The notes: generated from the letters alone by a model not told the origin. A DNA stretch of 64,000 nucleotides from CBDCAS01 sp965214015 (GCA_965214015.1 CBDCAS010000021.1:124001-188000), one strand, 5' to 3'; positions 37,008 through 47,800 are shown, counted from the stretch's first letter. A program made the numbers and translations.

Positions 37008-37868
37008 ATGTGTCGATTTGTCGCTTATCTAGGTAAAAAACCTATTACCTTAGCACGCATTATTGATTGCCCCACTCATTCTCTAGTACAACAAAGCCGA
37101 CATGCACTAGATGCAAAGCATGCAGTGAATGCGGATGGGTTTGGTTTAAGTTGGTATAATACAGCAGTCGCTCTTACTCCAGCACTTTTTAAATCAACAC
37201 AACCTGCATGGAATGATCAAAATTTAAGCCACATTACCTCTAAAGTAGAGTCAAAATGCTTCGTGGGTCATGTCCGTACCTCAACAATAGGCGATGTTAA
37301 TACTATAAATTGTCACCCTTTCTCTATCGATCACTTAAGCTTTGCTCATAATGGAACCATAGGGAATTTTAATGGGATTAAACGCCAATTACTGCGCTTA
37401 CTCTGTGATCGCTCTTATTTTTCAATCCACGGCGCTACAGATTCAGAACACTTCTTTGCCCTATTTCATCATATCTTACACCATGATTTTAATCATATCG
37501 ATTTAAATAATATGTCCTATGCCTTACTTAAGACAATGAATACTATAAAAGCACTGCAAAAAAAATTACAAAACAATCATAATGCTCTTTTAAACACAGT
37601 ACTCACCAATGGCAATGAGTTGATTGCAACACGCTATGCCTCATCAAACATCAAGACACAAAATACACTTTTTTATGCAGCAGGTGATTTTGTATTATCA
37701 AAGACAGGGCAAGGCTTGATGCATGTTAAAAATACAAAAAACCTAGGGGCTGTTATTATCGCTTCAGAGCCGATCAATGAGATTCAGCATGAATGGGTAG
37801 AAATTCCTGAAAACCATCTAATCACAGTCAGTAAAGACCTAAATATTACTCTCAAACCTATTATTTAA
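37008..37868 (+). CDS. Class II glutamine amidotransferase (YafJ/EgtC-like)
   Basis: A 286-residue Ntn-hydrolase starting MCRFVAYLGKKP, so Cys2 becomes the N-terminal nucleophile after methionine removal. NADGFGLSWY, VGHVRTSTIGD, HNGTIGNF and TDSEHFFAL are the substrate-pocket motifs of the YafJ/DUG3/EgtC group, which hydrolyses gamma-glutamyl or glutamine amide bonds. No synthase domain is attached. The tight spacing to the RimK-like ligase (3 bp) suggests a linked function. Confidence 0.85.
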   Translation: MCRFVAYLGKKPITLARIIDCPTHSLVQQSRHALDAKHAVNADGFGLSWYNTAVALTPALFKSTQPAWNDQNLSHITSKVESKCFVGHVRTSTIGDVNTINCHPFSIDHLSFAHNGTIGNFNGIKRQLLRLLCDRSYFSIHGATDSEHFFALFHHILHHDFNHIDLNNMSYALLKTMNTIKALQKKLQNNHNALLNTVLTNGNELIATRYASSNIKTQNTLFYAAGDFVLSKTGQGLMHVKNTKNLGAVIIASEPINEIQHEWVEIPENHLITVSKDLNITLKPII

Positions 37869-37900
37869 TATAACGGTTTCAAACACTTTTAATCAATCGG

Positions 37901-38284
37901 TCAAAGAGGTATTGAATGGCCATTCTCATCAATAGCCACATACACAAAGGTACCCTCAGTGACCTTACGACGCTTTCTATCATTAGGTCCTAGAGCCCAG
38001 GTCTCAATAAATATGGTGACTGAGGTACGCCCTGTTTTTATCACCTCACCATAACAACATAAAAAATCACCCATATGAACTGGGGCAATAAAGCTCATCG
38101 CATTAATAGCCACTGTGACTACACGATGTTGAGTGTGTTTTTTGGCAAAATACATAGCTGCCAAATCCATCTGTGATACGACCCAACCTCCAAAAATATC
38201 ACCGTTGGCGTTAGTATCTGAAGGCATCGCAGCAACACGAATTGCGAGCTCTCCTCGAGGTGCTGTATCTTGAATAAGGCTCAT
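37901..38284 (-). CDS. yciA: Acyl-CoA thioesterase, YciA-like
   Basis: A 127-residue hot-dog-fold thioesterase. MPSDTNANGDIFGGWVVSQMD contains the catalytic aspartate and the GDIFGGW motif of YciA-type hexameric enzymes; RVVTVAINAMSFIAPVHMGD completes the core. Hydrolyses acyl-CoA to free acid and CoA. Converges with the amidotransferase gene across 32 bp. Confidence 0.92.
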   Translation of the reverse strand: MSLIQDTAPRGELAIRVAAMPSDTNANGDIFGGWVVSQMDLAAMYFAKKHTQHRVVTVAINAMSFIAPVHMGDFLCCYGEVIKTGRTSVTIFIETWALGPNDRKRRKVTEGTFVYVAIDENGHSIPL

Positions 38285-38383
38285 AAATCATTTTCCAATA
38301 GAATCGTATCCCTAGCTACTAAAAGACCACTTAATTGATCACCAGTTTACTAGATACTGCCTAAATCTAAGACTAGGATAACA

Positions 38384-39405
38384 TAATTAACGTGAGTTCG
38401 ACCTAACTCATGCTAAGATTGAAAAATTGTTATTCAAATATAAAGAAGGCTTCTTAGGTTGTAAAGAATAAGCGACTAATCCAGCCAGGATGTTAACCCT
38501 ACAATTGACAGGACTACGATGACGAGAGTGTTCTATCTGACTAATATTTTTTAATTGATCAATGACGGTTTCAACAATCACACGTTTTCGTAATAATAAT
38601 TTGTCGATCATTGGCATCAGTTTATTTTTCATATTTTTTCGTAGGCGTGTAATGAATTTTAAACCACGCAGGTATAATTGATTAAATAATTCAGAAGAAA
38701 TATATCCTTTATCACCTATCAATTTACCCTCTAATCCTTGTGTTAACTCATCAACAGGTTTACGGTCATCCGTATTAGCTTTCGTTATTTTGAAAGCCAG
38801 TATTTCCCCTTTATCATTAATGACTAAATGCAGTTTAAAGCCGAAAAACCAACCCATAGTTGATTTCTATTTTTTAGCAAGCCCTTTAAAAACACGATTT
38901 GATGATGAACGTTTAGGATGGCACACAGATAATGTGGTAGAGTCAATAAAGTAAATTCCTGTTAATGTTTTGCTTTGGAAATGCATTAATAAACACAAGA
39001 GTACCAATATGGATGGCATCAGTTCAACGAAGCGATTATAACTGACCAAATCAGGGAAGGCTTTATACAAATGCTGTTTTACATAATTAATATAATAGGT
39101 TTTAAAATCACGATAATGACTTTGATGAAAGTGGATGACAATCGTCATGATTTCTGAGGGAGTCAGTCGGCATGACCTAGTTCTTTTTTTACTCAAATTA
39201 GGCAAAGAAGCTTTCTCTAATTCAGGCAATACTAATTGACAAAAATCATCGACAACACAATATAAATCGACTAACTTATCCATACGGCTCTTCCTTTTAA
39301 GGTTTGATTTACTGAAATTAGCTGCTTTTGCACGAAACTTAACCATGAAAGAGCCTTTTATTCAATCACTTACTTTACACCTTTTCATCGAACTCAGGTT
39401 AATTA
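38384..39405 (-). mobile_element. IS982-family insertion sequence
   Basis: Imperfect terminal inverted repeats enclose a transposase remnant. The left end reads TAATTAACGTGAGTTCGA (38384-38401); the reverse complement of the right end (39388-39405) reads TAATTAACCTGAGTTCGA, one mismatch in 18. The outer AATT could be partly target duplication, so ends are good to a few bases. About 1.0 kb, standard for this family. Confidence 0.78.
38408..39346 (-). pseudogene. IS982-family transposase interrupted by an in-frame stop
   Basis: The frame starting at ATG 39346 (AAGG nearby) encodes 159 residues ending GLAKK, then an amber TAG, then continues in the same frame with KSTMGWFFGFKLHLVIN to 38408. 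Intact relatives read GLAKRGKSTMGW-like here, so the stop replaces a conserved glycine. DDE residues lie on both sides: YFIDSTTL before; GDKGY and VIVETVID after. The 489-base offset between the two halves' starts is a multiple of three, so this is a nonsense change, not a frameshift. A downstream ATG at 38857 could still produce the C-terminal half. Confidence 0.88.
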
Positions 39406-39431
39406 CTCAATGTAGCTAAATAAAGCAAAGA

Positions 39432-39465
39432 TCAAATCGCTATATAAAGGTCAAATTGCTATATA
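39432..39465. repeat. Short direct repeat between the IS and minC
   Basis: TCAAATCGCTATATA (39432-39446) and TCAAATTGCTATATA (39451-39465) are 14/15 identical, 19 bp apart, about two helical turns. They lie in the minC upstream region; a binding-site pair is possible. Confidence 0.5.
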
Positions 39466-39603
39466 TAGAAGCTTTACTGCTGATCCGCAGAGGTAATTTT
39501 AGAAGTTTGATTAATCCTTAAAAAATTGATCATGTCTTTTTTTATAGTCATAGATTTGCTATTCTCACACATTAGATTGTTAAATGGACTACATATAAAA
39601 AAT

Positions 39604-40341
39604 ATGACTACCGCATTGATTAAAGAACGGAATGATTTGGAATTTAGGGCTGATTTTTTTCCAATGACTGTCATTAAACTCACGACTGACAATCTTTTGG
39701 CGATAAAAAAACAAATAGTTGCCACAGTTATCCTTGCCCCAAGCTACTTTAAACACGCGCCCATTGTTATTGATCTACATGAAGTACAAGCAGCGCCCGA
39801 AACTATTGATCTTGAGGCTATATGCACCCTATTGCGTGAGCAGAAAATGCTGCCTATTGGAATACGAGGCCTTGATCCATCGATTGAAAACCGAGCTTTA
39901 TCGCTAGGTCTTGCCATTATGAAAACTACTAAGTCAGTAGAGAAAAAAGAAGAGCCTTCTCTTAGCACTGGAGTAAAAAAGAAAATACCAGGGGCTTTGA
40001 AAACAAATAGCCTTAAAACAAAATTAATCACCACTCCAGTTCGTGCAGGAACGCAAGTTTATGCACGCAATGGTGATCTTGTGGTCACAGCACCAGTTAA
40101 TGCGGGTGGTGAATGCTTTGCTGATGGCAACATTCATATTTATGGACCTCTACGAGGAAAAGCACTGGCTGGCATTCGTGGTAATCCAGAGGCACGTATT
40201 TTTTGCGAATCATTCGAAGCTGAATTTGTTGCCATTTCTGGCCATTATTTAACCAGAGAGAACATGCGCATCCCTAAGACTGAAAAACCAATGATTCAAA
40301 TTTATTTAAAAGACAGTAAAATACAAATTGAAGGGATTTAA
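39604..40341 (+). CDS. minC: Septum site-determining protein MinC
   Basis: A 245-residue FtsZ-ring inhibitor. The N-terminal domain includes FPMTVIKLTTDNL and FKHAPIVIDLHEV; the C-terminal beta-helix domain includes RAGTQVYARNGDLVV, NAGGECFADGNIHIYGPLRGKALAG and EFVAISGHYL, the MinD-binding face. The frame is open from 39526, but the region before MTTALIKERNDLEF does not look like MinC, so ATG at 39604 is chosen; no clear ribosome-binding site precedes either start. An IS982 copy ends about 200 bp upstream. Confidence 0.9.
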   Translation: MTTALIKERNDLEFRADFFPMTVIKLTTDNLLAIKKQIVATVILAPSYFKHAPIVIDLHEVQAAPETIDLEAICTLLREQKMLPIGIRGLDPSIENRALSLGLAIMKTTKSVEKKEEPSLSTGVKKKIPGALKTNSLKTKLITTPVRAGTQVYARNGDLVVTAPVNAGGECFADGNIHIYGPLRGKALAGIRGNPEARIFCESFEAEFVAISGHYLTRENMRIPKTEKPMIQIYLKDSKIQIEGI

Positions 40342-40356
40342 CAAGAGGATCTAATC

Positions 40357-41178
40357 GTGACAAAAGTGGTAGTAATAACTTCTGGAAAAGGAGGTGTTGG
40401 TAAAACAACAACAAGTGCCTCATTCGCTATGGGCCTTGCGATGAAGCATAAAAAAACTTGTGTCATCGATTTTGATATTGGCCTACGTAATCTTGATCTG
40501 ATTATGGGGGTTGAAAATCGCGTCGTTTATGATATTGCTAATGTAATCAATGGTGAGGCCAACCTAAAACAAGCCCTAATACGCGATAAACGAAATGTTA
40601 ATTTGTACATTCTTGCTGCCTCACAAACCCGTGATAAAGATATTTTAACCCAAGAAGGTGTGGGTAGAATCATCGAAGAGCTTCGTGAAACATTTGACTA
40701 TATCATTTGCGACTCTCCTGCTGGCATTGAAAGAGGAGCAATTATGGCCATGTATTATGCAGATACTGCCATTATTGTCACGAATCCAGAAGTATCTTCA
40801 GTCCGTGATTCAGATCGCATTATTGGTATGCTAGCGAGTAAAACTAAAAAAGCTGAATCTGGTGAGTCCATTGAAGAACGCCTCGTTGTAACACGTTACT
40901 CTGATAAACGCGTGGCCAGTGGTGATATGCTCAGTCTTGAAGACATCAAAGAGCTGCTAGGTATTAAGCTACTCGGTGTAGTCCCTGAATCACAATCGGT
41001 ATTAAATGCTTCTAATAATGGCACTCCAGTAATTCTTGATGAAAAAAGCCCTGCAGGTAGAGAATATGTAGATATTATCGATCGTTTCTTGGGAAATTCA
41101 GCAGATTATACGGGGCCTGTTAAAAAGAAAAAAGGACTCTTTAACAGGATCTTTAAAAAAGAGGAAGTAACCGCATGA
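40357..41178 (+). CDS. minD: Septum site-determining ATPase MinD
   Basis: A 273-residue deviant-Walker ATPase. ITSGKGGVGKTTTS at residues 6-19 has the signature lysine, CVIDFDIGLRNLDL the switch I region, and CDSPAGIERGA switch II; the C-terminal KKKGLFNRIFKKE is the amphipathic membrane-targeting helix. GTG start with AGAGGA 7 bases upstream. Overlaps minE by 4 bp. Confidence 0.97.
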   Translation: MTKVVVITSGKGGVGKTTTSASFAMGLAMKHKKTCVIDFDIGLRNLDLIMGVENRVVYDIANVINGEANLKQALIRDKRNVNLYILAASQTRDKDILTQEGVGRIIEELRETFDYIICDSPAGIERGAIMAMYYADTAIIVTNPEVSSVRDSDRIIGMLASKTKKAESGESIEERLVVTRYSDKRVASGDMLSLEDIKELLGIKLLGVVPESQSVLNASNNGTPVILDEKSPAGREYVDIIDRFLGNSADYTGPVKKKKGLFNRIFKKEEVTA

Positions 41179-41438
41179 GCCTAATTAACTACTTTCGTCG
41201 CAAAAAATCAGCTGAAATCGCCAAAGACCGTCTACAAATTATTATTGCTCAACAACGTATAAGAAAAGACAGTACCGATTTCTTACCTCTGCTGCGTAAA
41301 GATATCATCGCTGCTATTGCTAAACATATGAATATTGACATCAATGAAGTCAAAGTGGATCTAAACTACAAAGATAATAATTCAACCCTAGAGCTTAATC
41401 TTGTTTTACCTGAAAAACCAAAACTAGCAGAAGCTTGA
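41175..41438 (+). CDS. minE: Cell division topological specificity factor MinE
   Basis: An 87-residue protein. The N-terminal LINYFRRKKSAEIAKDRLQIIIAQQR is the membrane/MinD-binding segment and the remainder is the dimerisation fold. It stimulates MinD ATPase to drive oscillation. Overlaps minD by 4 bp, completing the usual minCDE operon. Confidence 0.96.
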   Translation: MSLINYFRRKKSAEIAKDRLQIIIAQQRIRKDSTDFLPLLRKDIIAAIAKHMNIDINEVKVDLNYKDNNSTLELNLVLPEKPKLAEA

Positions 41439-41446
41439 TAAAGAAA

Positions 41447-41860
41447 TCATGGATTTATTTGTAGAGGAATAAATTCAGTAGCATTTGGATTCAATCTAGA
41501 TTGGAAAAAAGATTGTCTATTATTATCTTGTCGAGGCACATTAACATGTCCACGTTCACTATTTTCTAATTGTTCTTTGACAGACTGCATTAGCCCTCGT
41601 TTGCTTAGAAAGTTCACTACAGCCTCTTTTACAGGATGCGCCGCACAACCTGGCTGTAAAGGCAGTTGGCTGTGTGATCGACGTCCAAATATAATCTTTA
41701 TACTATGTGACTCTTGTAATCTCCCATAATATTCTTCTAAATAAAGTAAAGCTGTAAAGTAATTACAGCCATGTAAATCAATACAGTATCTTCCATTATC
41801 GTTATGAGCTTTAATAAGTTTATGAATTAAATCATTGGCTTTGAATGAAAAAACTATCCA
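41447..41860 (-). pseudogene. Smr-domain protein remnant without a start codon
   Basis: A 137-residue minus-strand open frame holds a clear Smr (MutS2/N4BP2-type) domain: YCIDLHGCNYFTALLYLEEYY, then IKIIFGRRSHSQ and AAHPVKEAVVNFLSKRGL, and a C-terminal tail ending FIPLQINP. Smr domains bind or nick nucleic acids. The frame is bounded upstream by TAA at 41861-41863, and no ATG, GTG or TTG precedes the domain; the only in-frame Met lies well inside, after the domain core. An ATG-headed short frame (MDSFFIQSQ) overlaps the upstream end in another frame, so a small indel in the T-run may have broken the gene. A non-standard ATT start cannot be ruled out. Confidence 0.6.
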
Positions 41861-42023
41861 TTAATCTTTAAACTCTGAAACCAAAGCATCAGTTGACTTA
41901 AGTAATCGATTAAATCTAAGCCCTATCTAGAATTTACATTCTTAATATTTGGCAGTATATTTAAAATTATACTCTATGAATATTAAAAAATATTAAATCT
42001 CTGGGGGGCCTGAACACATACGT

Positions 42024-44039
42024 TTACTTTATTAAACGTAACAGTTTTTTTTCATCTAAAATATTGATATTCAGCGATTGGGCCTTAGCAAGCTTGCTCC
42101 CTGGATCGTCTCCGACAATCATAGCAGTGGTCCTAGAGGATACGCTGCTGCTGACTTTAGCACCTAAGTCTTCTAAGGCAATTTTTACCTCCTCTCGTGT
42201 CATCGATTCTAACCTACCTGTTATCACATAGGTCTTTCCTGCTAGAATTTGTGAGCGAGAAGTTATTTTTTTTTCTTTGGGCCAATGAACACCATAGGCC
42301 ATCAGTGTTTCGATCAGCTCAATATTATGCTTTTGACTAAAAAAACCGATGATATGAGTGGCAACGACAGGGCCAATATCACTAACCTGTAGCAAATCTT
42401 CTTGCTGAGCCGAACGTAAATGCACAATATCACCAAAATGCTTCACTAAATGATGTGCTGTTGCTATTCCTACAGCACGAATCCCTAAGGCATATAAAAA
42501 GCGAGCGAATGTGGTTTTTTTACTGCGCTCTATGGCTTGTATTAAATTCTCTGCTGATTGATTACCCATGTGCGGTAGAGCGGCTATTCTAGCCTTATCT
42601 AAGCAATATAAACCTGCAATATCCTTGATCAGTTGCTCATCTACAAAAAGATTAATGAGTTTAGTGCCTAAACCATCGATATTCATTGCTCGTCGTGAGG
42701 AAAAATGTTTAATCGCTTCTTTTAATTGGGCCAAACAATATAAACCTCCTACACACCGTGCCATAGCCTCCCCTTCTGCTTTAATAACAGCAGCTTTACA
42801 GACAGGACAGTATTTGGGCATTCGAACTTTTCGTGCTCCTTTGATTCGTCTTTCTTTAACTACACTGACAACTTCTGGAATTACATCACCAGCACGACGC
42901 ACAATGACTGTATCACCTACACGAATATCCTTTCGCGCTACCTCATCAAAATTATGCAAGGTCGCATTACTTACAGTCACTCCCCCTACAACAATGGGCT
43001 TTAAACGCGCTACTGGAGTGATGGCACCTGTGCGACCTACTTGAAATTGAACTGCTGTCAATTGTGTGAGTCGCTCTTGGGCAGGAAATTTATGCGCTAC
43101 TGCCCATCTGGGAGCACGTGAGACAAAACCAAGTACTTTCTGTTGCAAAAGACTATTTACTTTATAAACGGTACCGTCAATCTCATAAGGTAATAGCTCA
43201 CGTTTTTTTAAAAGCGTATTGTAAAATGCCTGGCAAGCTTCAATACCTCGAACTACTTTAACCTCGTTGGACACTGGAAACCCCCATATTCGCAGCTTTT
43301 TTAAAATACCTGCATGGGTACTTATTGTCATTGCTTGGGATATTTTACCAAAGGCATAGGCATAAAATGCTAAAGGTCGAGAGGCGGTTACTTTTGAATC
43401 CAGCTGACGCAAGCTACCTGCAGCAGCATTACGTGGATTGGCAAATATTTTTTCACCTTTTTTTTCAGCTTGCTGATTCAGTTTTTTAAATGCTTTTTTC
43501 GGCATATAAATCTCGCCACGAACTTCTAGAATATTTGGAACTCTTTGTCCTCTTAAATGCAGCGGAATAGCTGCAATCGTTTTAACATTTTGGGTCACAT
43601 CCTCACCTACAACACCATCACCACGTGTTGCTGCTGTGACCAAAATTCCTTTTTCATAGCATAAACTAATGGCAACACCGTCTAACTTAGGTTCACAAGC
43701 ATATTCAAGGTCTCTAGTTTCTCCTAAGCGCTTTTTAAGACGCTGATCAAATGCCAATAAATTGTCATTATTAAAAATATTATTTAATGACAACATAGGT
43801 ATGCTATGTTTGATCGCTTGAAAGACTTTCAAAGGTGCACCACCGACTCGTTGGGTGGGCGAATCTGGTGTTAGCAACTCAGGATAGTGTTGTTCTAGTT
43901 GCTGTAAGTCACAAAAAAGACGATCATATTCTGAATCAGGAACAGTCGGCGCATCTAAAACATAGTACTGATAAGCATACTCATTTAACCTAGTACGCAG
44001 CGTTTGCGCCTTCTTACGAATTGCAGCAGGCACTGACAT
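42024..44039 (-). CDS. ligA: NAD-dependent DNA ligase
   Basis: A 671-residue ligase. The adenylation lysine lies in CEPKLDGVAI near residue 117; OB-fold follows; a four-cysteine zinc finger (CPVCKAAVIKAEGEAMARC, then C) near 410-434; HhH repeats; and a C-terminal BRCT domain (LAGKTYVITGRLESM). The frame extends to a TTG at 44069 inside zipA, but ATG at 44039 begins MSVPAAIRKKAQ 4 bp after the zipA stop and gives the normal length. Third gene of smc-zipA-ligA. Confidence 0.96.
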   Translation of the reverse strand: MSVPAAIRKKAQTLRTRLNEYAYQYYVLDAPTVPDSEYDRLFCDLQQLEQHYPELLTPDSPTQRVGGAPLKVFQAIKHSIPMLSLNNIFNNDNLLAFDQRLKKRLGETRDLEYACEPKLDGVAISLCYEKGILVTAATRGDGVVGEDVTQNVKTIAAIPLHLRGQRVPNILEVRGEIYMPKKAFKKLNQQAEKKGEKIFANPRNAAAGSLRQLDSKVTASRPLAFYAYAFGKISQAMTISTHAGILKKLRIWGFPVSNEVKVVRGIEACQAFYNTLLKKRELLPYEIDGTVYKVNSLLQQKVLGFVSRAPRWAVAHKFPAQERLTQLTAVQFQVGRTGAITPVARLKPIVVGGVTVSNATLHNFDEVARKDIRVGDTVIVRRAGDVIPEVVSVVKERRIKGARKVRMPKYCPVCKAAVIKAEGEAMARCVGGLYCLAQLKEAIKHFSSRRAMNIDGLGTKLINLFVDEQLIKDIAGLYCLDKARIAALPHMGNQSAENLIQAIERSKKTTFARFLYALGIRAVGIATAHHLVKHFGDIVHLRSAQQEDLLQVSDIGPVVATHIIGFFSQKHNIELIETLMAYGVHWPKEKKITSRSQILAGKTYVITGRLESMTREEVKIALEDLGAKVSSSVSSRTTAMIVGDDPGSKLAKAQSLNINILDEKKLLRLIK

Positions 44040-44043
44040 AGAT

Positions 44044-44820
44044 TTAATCAGACTCAAGCGGCGTTTCAAATAAATCAGGTACCTGTTGTGATGTTATATA
44101 TTCACGTAATAAGCGACGTTGATACATCACCGTAGCAGGCGTTAATAATTGATGCTGTTCATCAAGAACACATCCTCCCAAATCCTCAACCAGCTCACCG
44201 ACAGTCTGTAGCATGAGCTCATAGACCGCAATGGGATCATCAACTTTCATAACACTAAAAAATAAACTTAAGCCAGGTGTTGAAAATGCTCCCATTTTAG
44301 ACAAATCAAAGAGCCCTGGTTTTAAAACAGAGGCTAAACTAAATAAAATAAGCCCCTCGCCTGTTTTCTGTTGATAACGATGAAAAATATGGTGTTGACC
44401 ATAACGCATATGCACCGACAATATCGCTTGTAACAGTTCATAACCTCTAAAATACTGCCCTTTTTCAGCCATAATATGAAAAACAATAGGAGCTAAGGGC
44501 TTTACCTGGGTGGATTCTCTATGAGAGACTACCTTTTCATGATTTTTAGCAAGCTTCTCAGAGTGTTCTAATCTAAAAATCATCTCTAAATCGTTTGAAG
44601 AGGTTTCCTTTGCTTCTGATACATTGTTTTCAGTATGCTTTTTATATTTTGGATCTAGCTTATGAATCCATTTTTTTTGATAACGATTAGGACGTATTAC
44701 AGGCCGCTTCACTGCGCTACTTATTGGACGATAATAATTTGCTGAAGTACGATGATGCTTCATACGACGAACTAGTAGCCATCCTAGAATTAAAAGTACA
44801 ATAGTAGTGACAATAATCAT
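44044..44820 (-). CDS. zipA: Cell division protein ZipA
   Basis: A 258-residue protein with an N-terminal membrane anchor (residues 2-17, TIVLLILGWLLVRRMK), a variable charged linker and a C-terminal FtsZ-binding domain from about 125 (FHIMAEKGQYFRGYELLQAIL, LGGCVLDEQHQLLTP). It tethers FtsZ to the membrane. The 4-bp overlap with smc and 4-bp gap to ligA indicate one transcript. Confidence 0.92.
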   Translation of the reverse strand: MIIVTTIVLLILGWLLVRRMKHHRTSANYYRPISSAVKRPVIRPNRYQKKWIHKLDPKYKKHTENNVSEAKETSSNDLEMIFRLEHSEKLAKNHEKVVSHRESTQVKPLAPIVFHIMAEKGQYFRGYELLQAILSVHMRYGQHHIFHRYQQKTGEGLILFSLASVLKPGLFDLSKMGAFSTPGLSLFFSVMKVDDPIAVYELMLQTVGELVEDLGGCVLDEQHQLLTPATVMYQRRLLREYITSQQVPDLFETPLESD

Positions 44821-47800
44821 GATTCTTGCGCCATAGCGATTGCTGCTTCCATATCTACCGAAACGATACGTGATACCCCAGCCTCTTGCATTGTAACACC
44901 CATCAAGTAATCTGCCATTTCAATAGTTGCTTTATTATGGCTGATGACAATAAACTGCGTTATTGGGGACATTTCACGAACTAACTGGCAAAAACGACCC
45001 ACATTGATATCGTCTAATGGGGCATCCACCTCATCTAAAATACAAAAAGGAGCTGGATTTAATTGGAATAATGAAAACACTAAAGCAATCGCTGTTAATG
45101 CTTTTTCACCTCCTGATAATACATGCAATGTAGAATTTCGTTTGCCGGGTGGTTGTGCACGCACTACAATGCCAGAGGTCAATAAATCGGGGGCTTCTAA
45201 ATCCAAGTAAGCAGTCCCTCCACCAAAAATTTGAGGAAACAAGGATTTGAAATTTTGATTCACTGTATCATAGGTTTTTTTAAATTTCTGACGCGTTTCC
45301 TGATCAATTTTATGTATTGCATTTTGTAATATTTCTAATGCTTCACATAAATCGGCTTGTTGTTGATCTAAATAGACCTTACGCTCATTCAATTGTTCGC
45401 ATTCCTCAATAGCTGCTAAATTAATAGGGCCGAGTCGTTTAATTTTCTGAGCCATTGCTTCAGACAATTGTTCCCATTCCTCTCTATTTGCTCCTGCTGG
45501 TAAGGTCTTAAGCACTTGATTTACATCACAACCTAACTCCATAAGTTGCTCTTGGATTGTCATTTGTCGCACCTTAAATGCTTGACATTCAATTTGAATT
45601 GATTGAAGTTGGTCTTTAAAATTATTCATTTGAACATGTATTGGATGACGTTTTGCTTCCAACTGCTGAACTTGCTGATGACAAGCGTCTAATGTCTCTT
45701 TTGCTTCCTCTAGGGATCTTTCAGCTTGCACCTGTTTATTTAATTGCTCTTGCCATTTTATTTTTAAATGACTCAGAGGATCTTTTGTATCTGATAGGAG
45801 TGCCGTTAAATGTTCGCGTTGCTCATTTAGTTGTTGCATCTGTTGCTCTGAATGAGATACTGTTTGCTTGAGCAGCTTCAGTTGATTGTTATTAGATTCT
45901 AAACGCACCTCTAATTCATCTGCTTTTTTTTGCTCATTTTGCATCCTCTTACGTGCTAAATAGAGTGCATGCTGATACTGTTCGCGATCTGCAATCATAG
46001 CGTCTTTTTTATTGATTTGTAGATTTTGCTTTTGTGAAAATTGCTCAAACTGCAAGGTAGATTGTTGCAAAGCAGCTTGTGATGTTTCAATTTGTTGACA
46101 ATAATGCGCTATATCCTCTTGCAGGCCTTTTTTCTGCTGTTGCAACTGATCATAACGAGAACGTTGTGCACTGAGCTCTGCTTTAGCGTGTATTAATTCT
46201 TGACTCAATAATTGGTAATTTTTATGCTGCGAATCACGATCCTGCTCTAGTTCAGCTAATCGTCTCTGTCCTGAATCCACTATTGCCTGTGCTTGGCTGA
46301 CTGCATTTTGTTGCTCAACAATCTGTTGTGATAATTTTTTTAATGATTTTTCGCGTGTCAAAAAACCCATGCCTTGATCTGCTGGCTTTGCACGACGAAT
46401 CCAGTTAACACCTAACCATAATCCTTCTTTAGTAATCACAGACTCATGTGGTGATAAATGACCCCGCAATGTCAATGCTGATGATACATTATCTGCAATA
46501 TAAATCTGGGCAAGCCAGGAGGCGATGGGCCAGTCTGATTGTACTTGATCAGCGAGGCTGGCTGCTTTTGCTTTTACCGACACAGCACCACAACAACGAT
46601 CTAATAAAGTTAGACTCCCTATTTCAGCATGATTGATTGGATCCACAAAGCACTCTACATCATCAACACAGACAGCATCAAAATAATGACCCAATACAGT
46701 TTCAACAGCGTGCTCCCAACCTGGATTAACACGAAGCATTGTCCCTAAACGTTGGGCTTTTATGAGGTTGTGCTGATCTAACCACACATTCGCCTGTGCA
46801 TCCCCTGACAAAGCGGCTTCCTGCAAAGATTTTAATGAGGCATAATGGCTGCTCTCTTTTTGTAATTGCTGGCGGCACTGGTTTAATTTCTCATTATTCT
46901 TTGTATTTTGTTGACGCTGCGCCAGTATCTGATTCCCTAAAACATTCAATGCGGACTGAACCTGCTCTAATTTGATATTTAATGTTTCCACCTTTTGATT
47001 CATTGGTTCTAGAGTCTGTTCCAAATGCTCTAGCTTTGACACATCACTACTCTCTAAGGCACGTTGTCGCTGCGATTCCAACTGCTGAACTTGCTGTTGA
47101 TAGTGGCTAATATTGGTTCGTGCTACCTCAACATTTTGGGTAATCTTAGCTGTAGTTCGCTGATACACTTCCCACTGCTCTTGCCATACATTCATATCAG
47201 CTTCAGCCTGCTCTAATGCCTGCTGTGCTGCTAGAATAGTCTCTTGAACTGTTACAGTTTGTGGCGATAATTGAGCTATTTCTTCTGTGATTTCTTGAAT
47301 TTGATCTTCATACTCTGCTAAGCGCTGTTCTAACTCCTGCCACAAACGCTCTGCCTCTTCTTGCTCATATTGCCAACGCTGTATTTGTCCTTCTTTATCT
47401 TTAATATTCTGCTCAAATCGAGCAATATCAGCACCTAGAGCATAGTAATGCTTTTGCACTTCATTGTGTTGATTTTGTGCTTCAGTCTGCGCTATATGTG
47501 CTTGCTTAATGTTAGCTTCTAAATGATGCTGTTCTCTTTCTTGCTCTTCATGCTGTTGCTTAGCTGTATGAATGCGCTCCTCAAAATGACTTATCTGATC
47601 TGCCAAAGCCTGCCATTGCAAGCCTTTAGTCTGCGCATGAAGATGCCTTTGTTCTTCTTTAAGTTGCTGATAACGCTCGGCTGCCTTCGCTTGACGCTTT
47701 AAATGAGAGAGCTGCTTGGCTAATTCTTCACAAAGATCATTGACACGCTCAAGATTTTCTTGCGTACGATGCATTCGACTTTCAGTATCACGACGTCGTT

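Noticed and set aside
38857..38867. Programmed frameshift in the IS982 transposase at its A-rich junction
   Set aside because: Both halves are in the same frame (offset 489 bases), so a stop codon, not a shift, separates them.
39474..39725. 83-codon minus-strand frame
   Set aside because: Antisense to the minC start region, with no independent signals.
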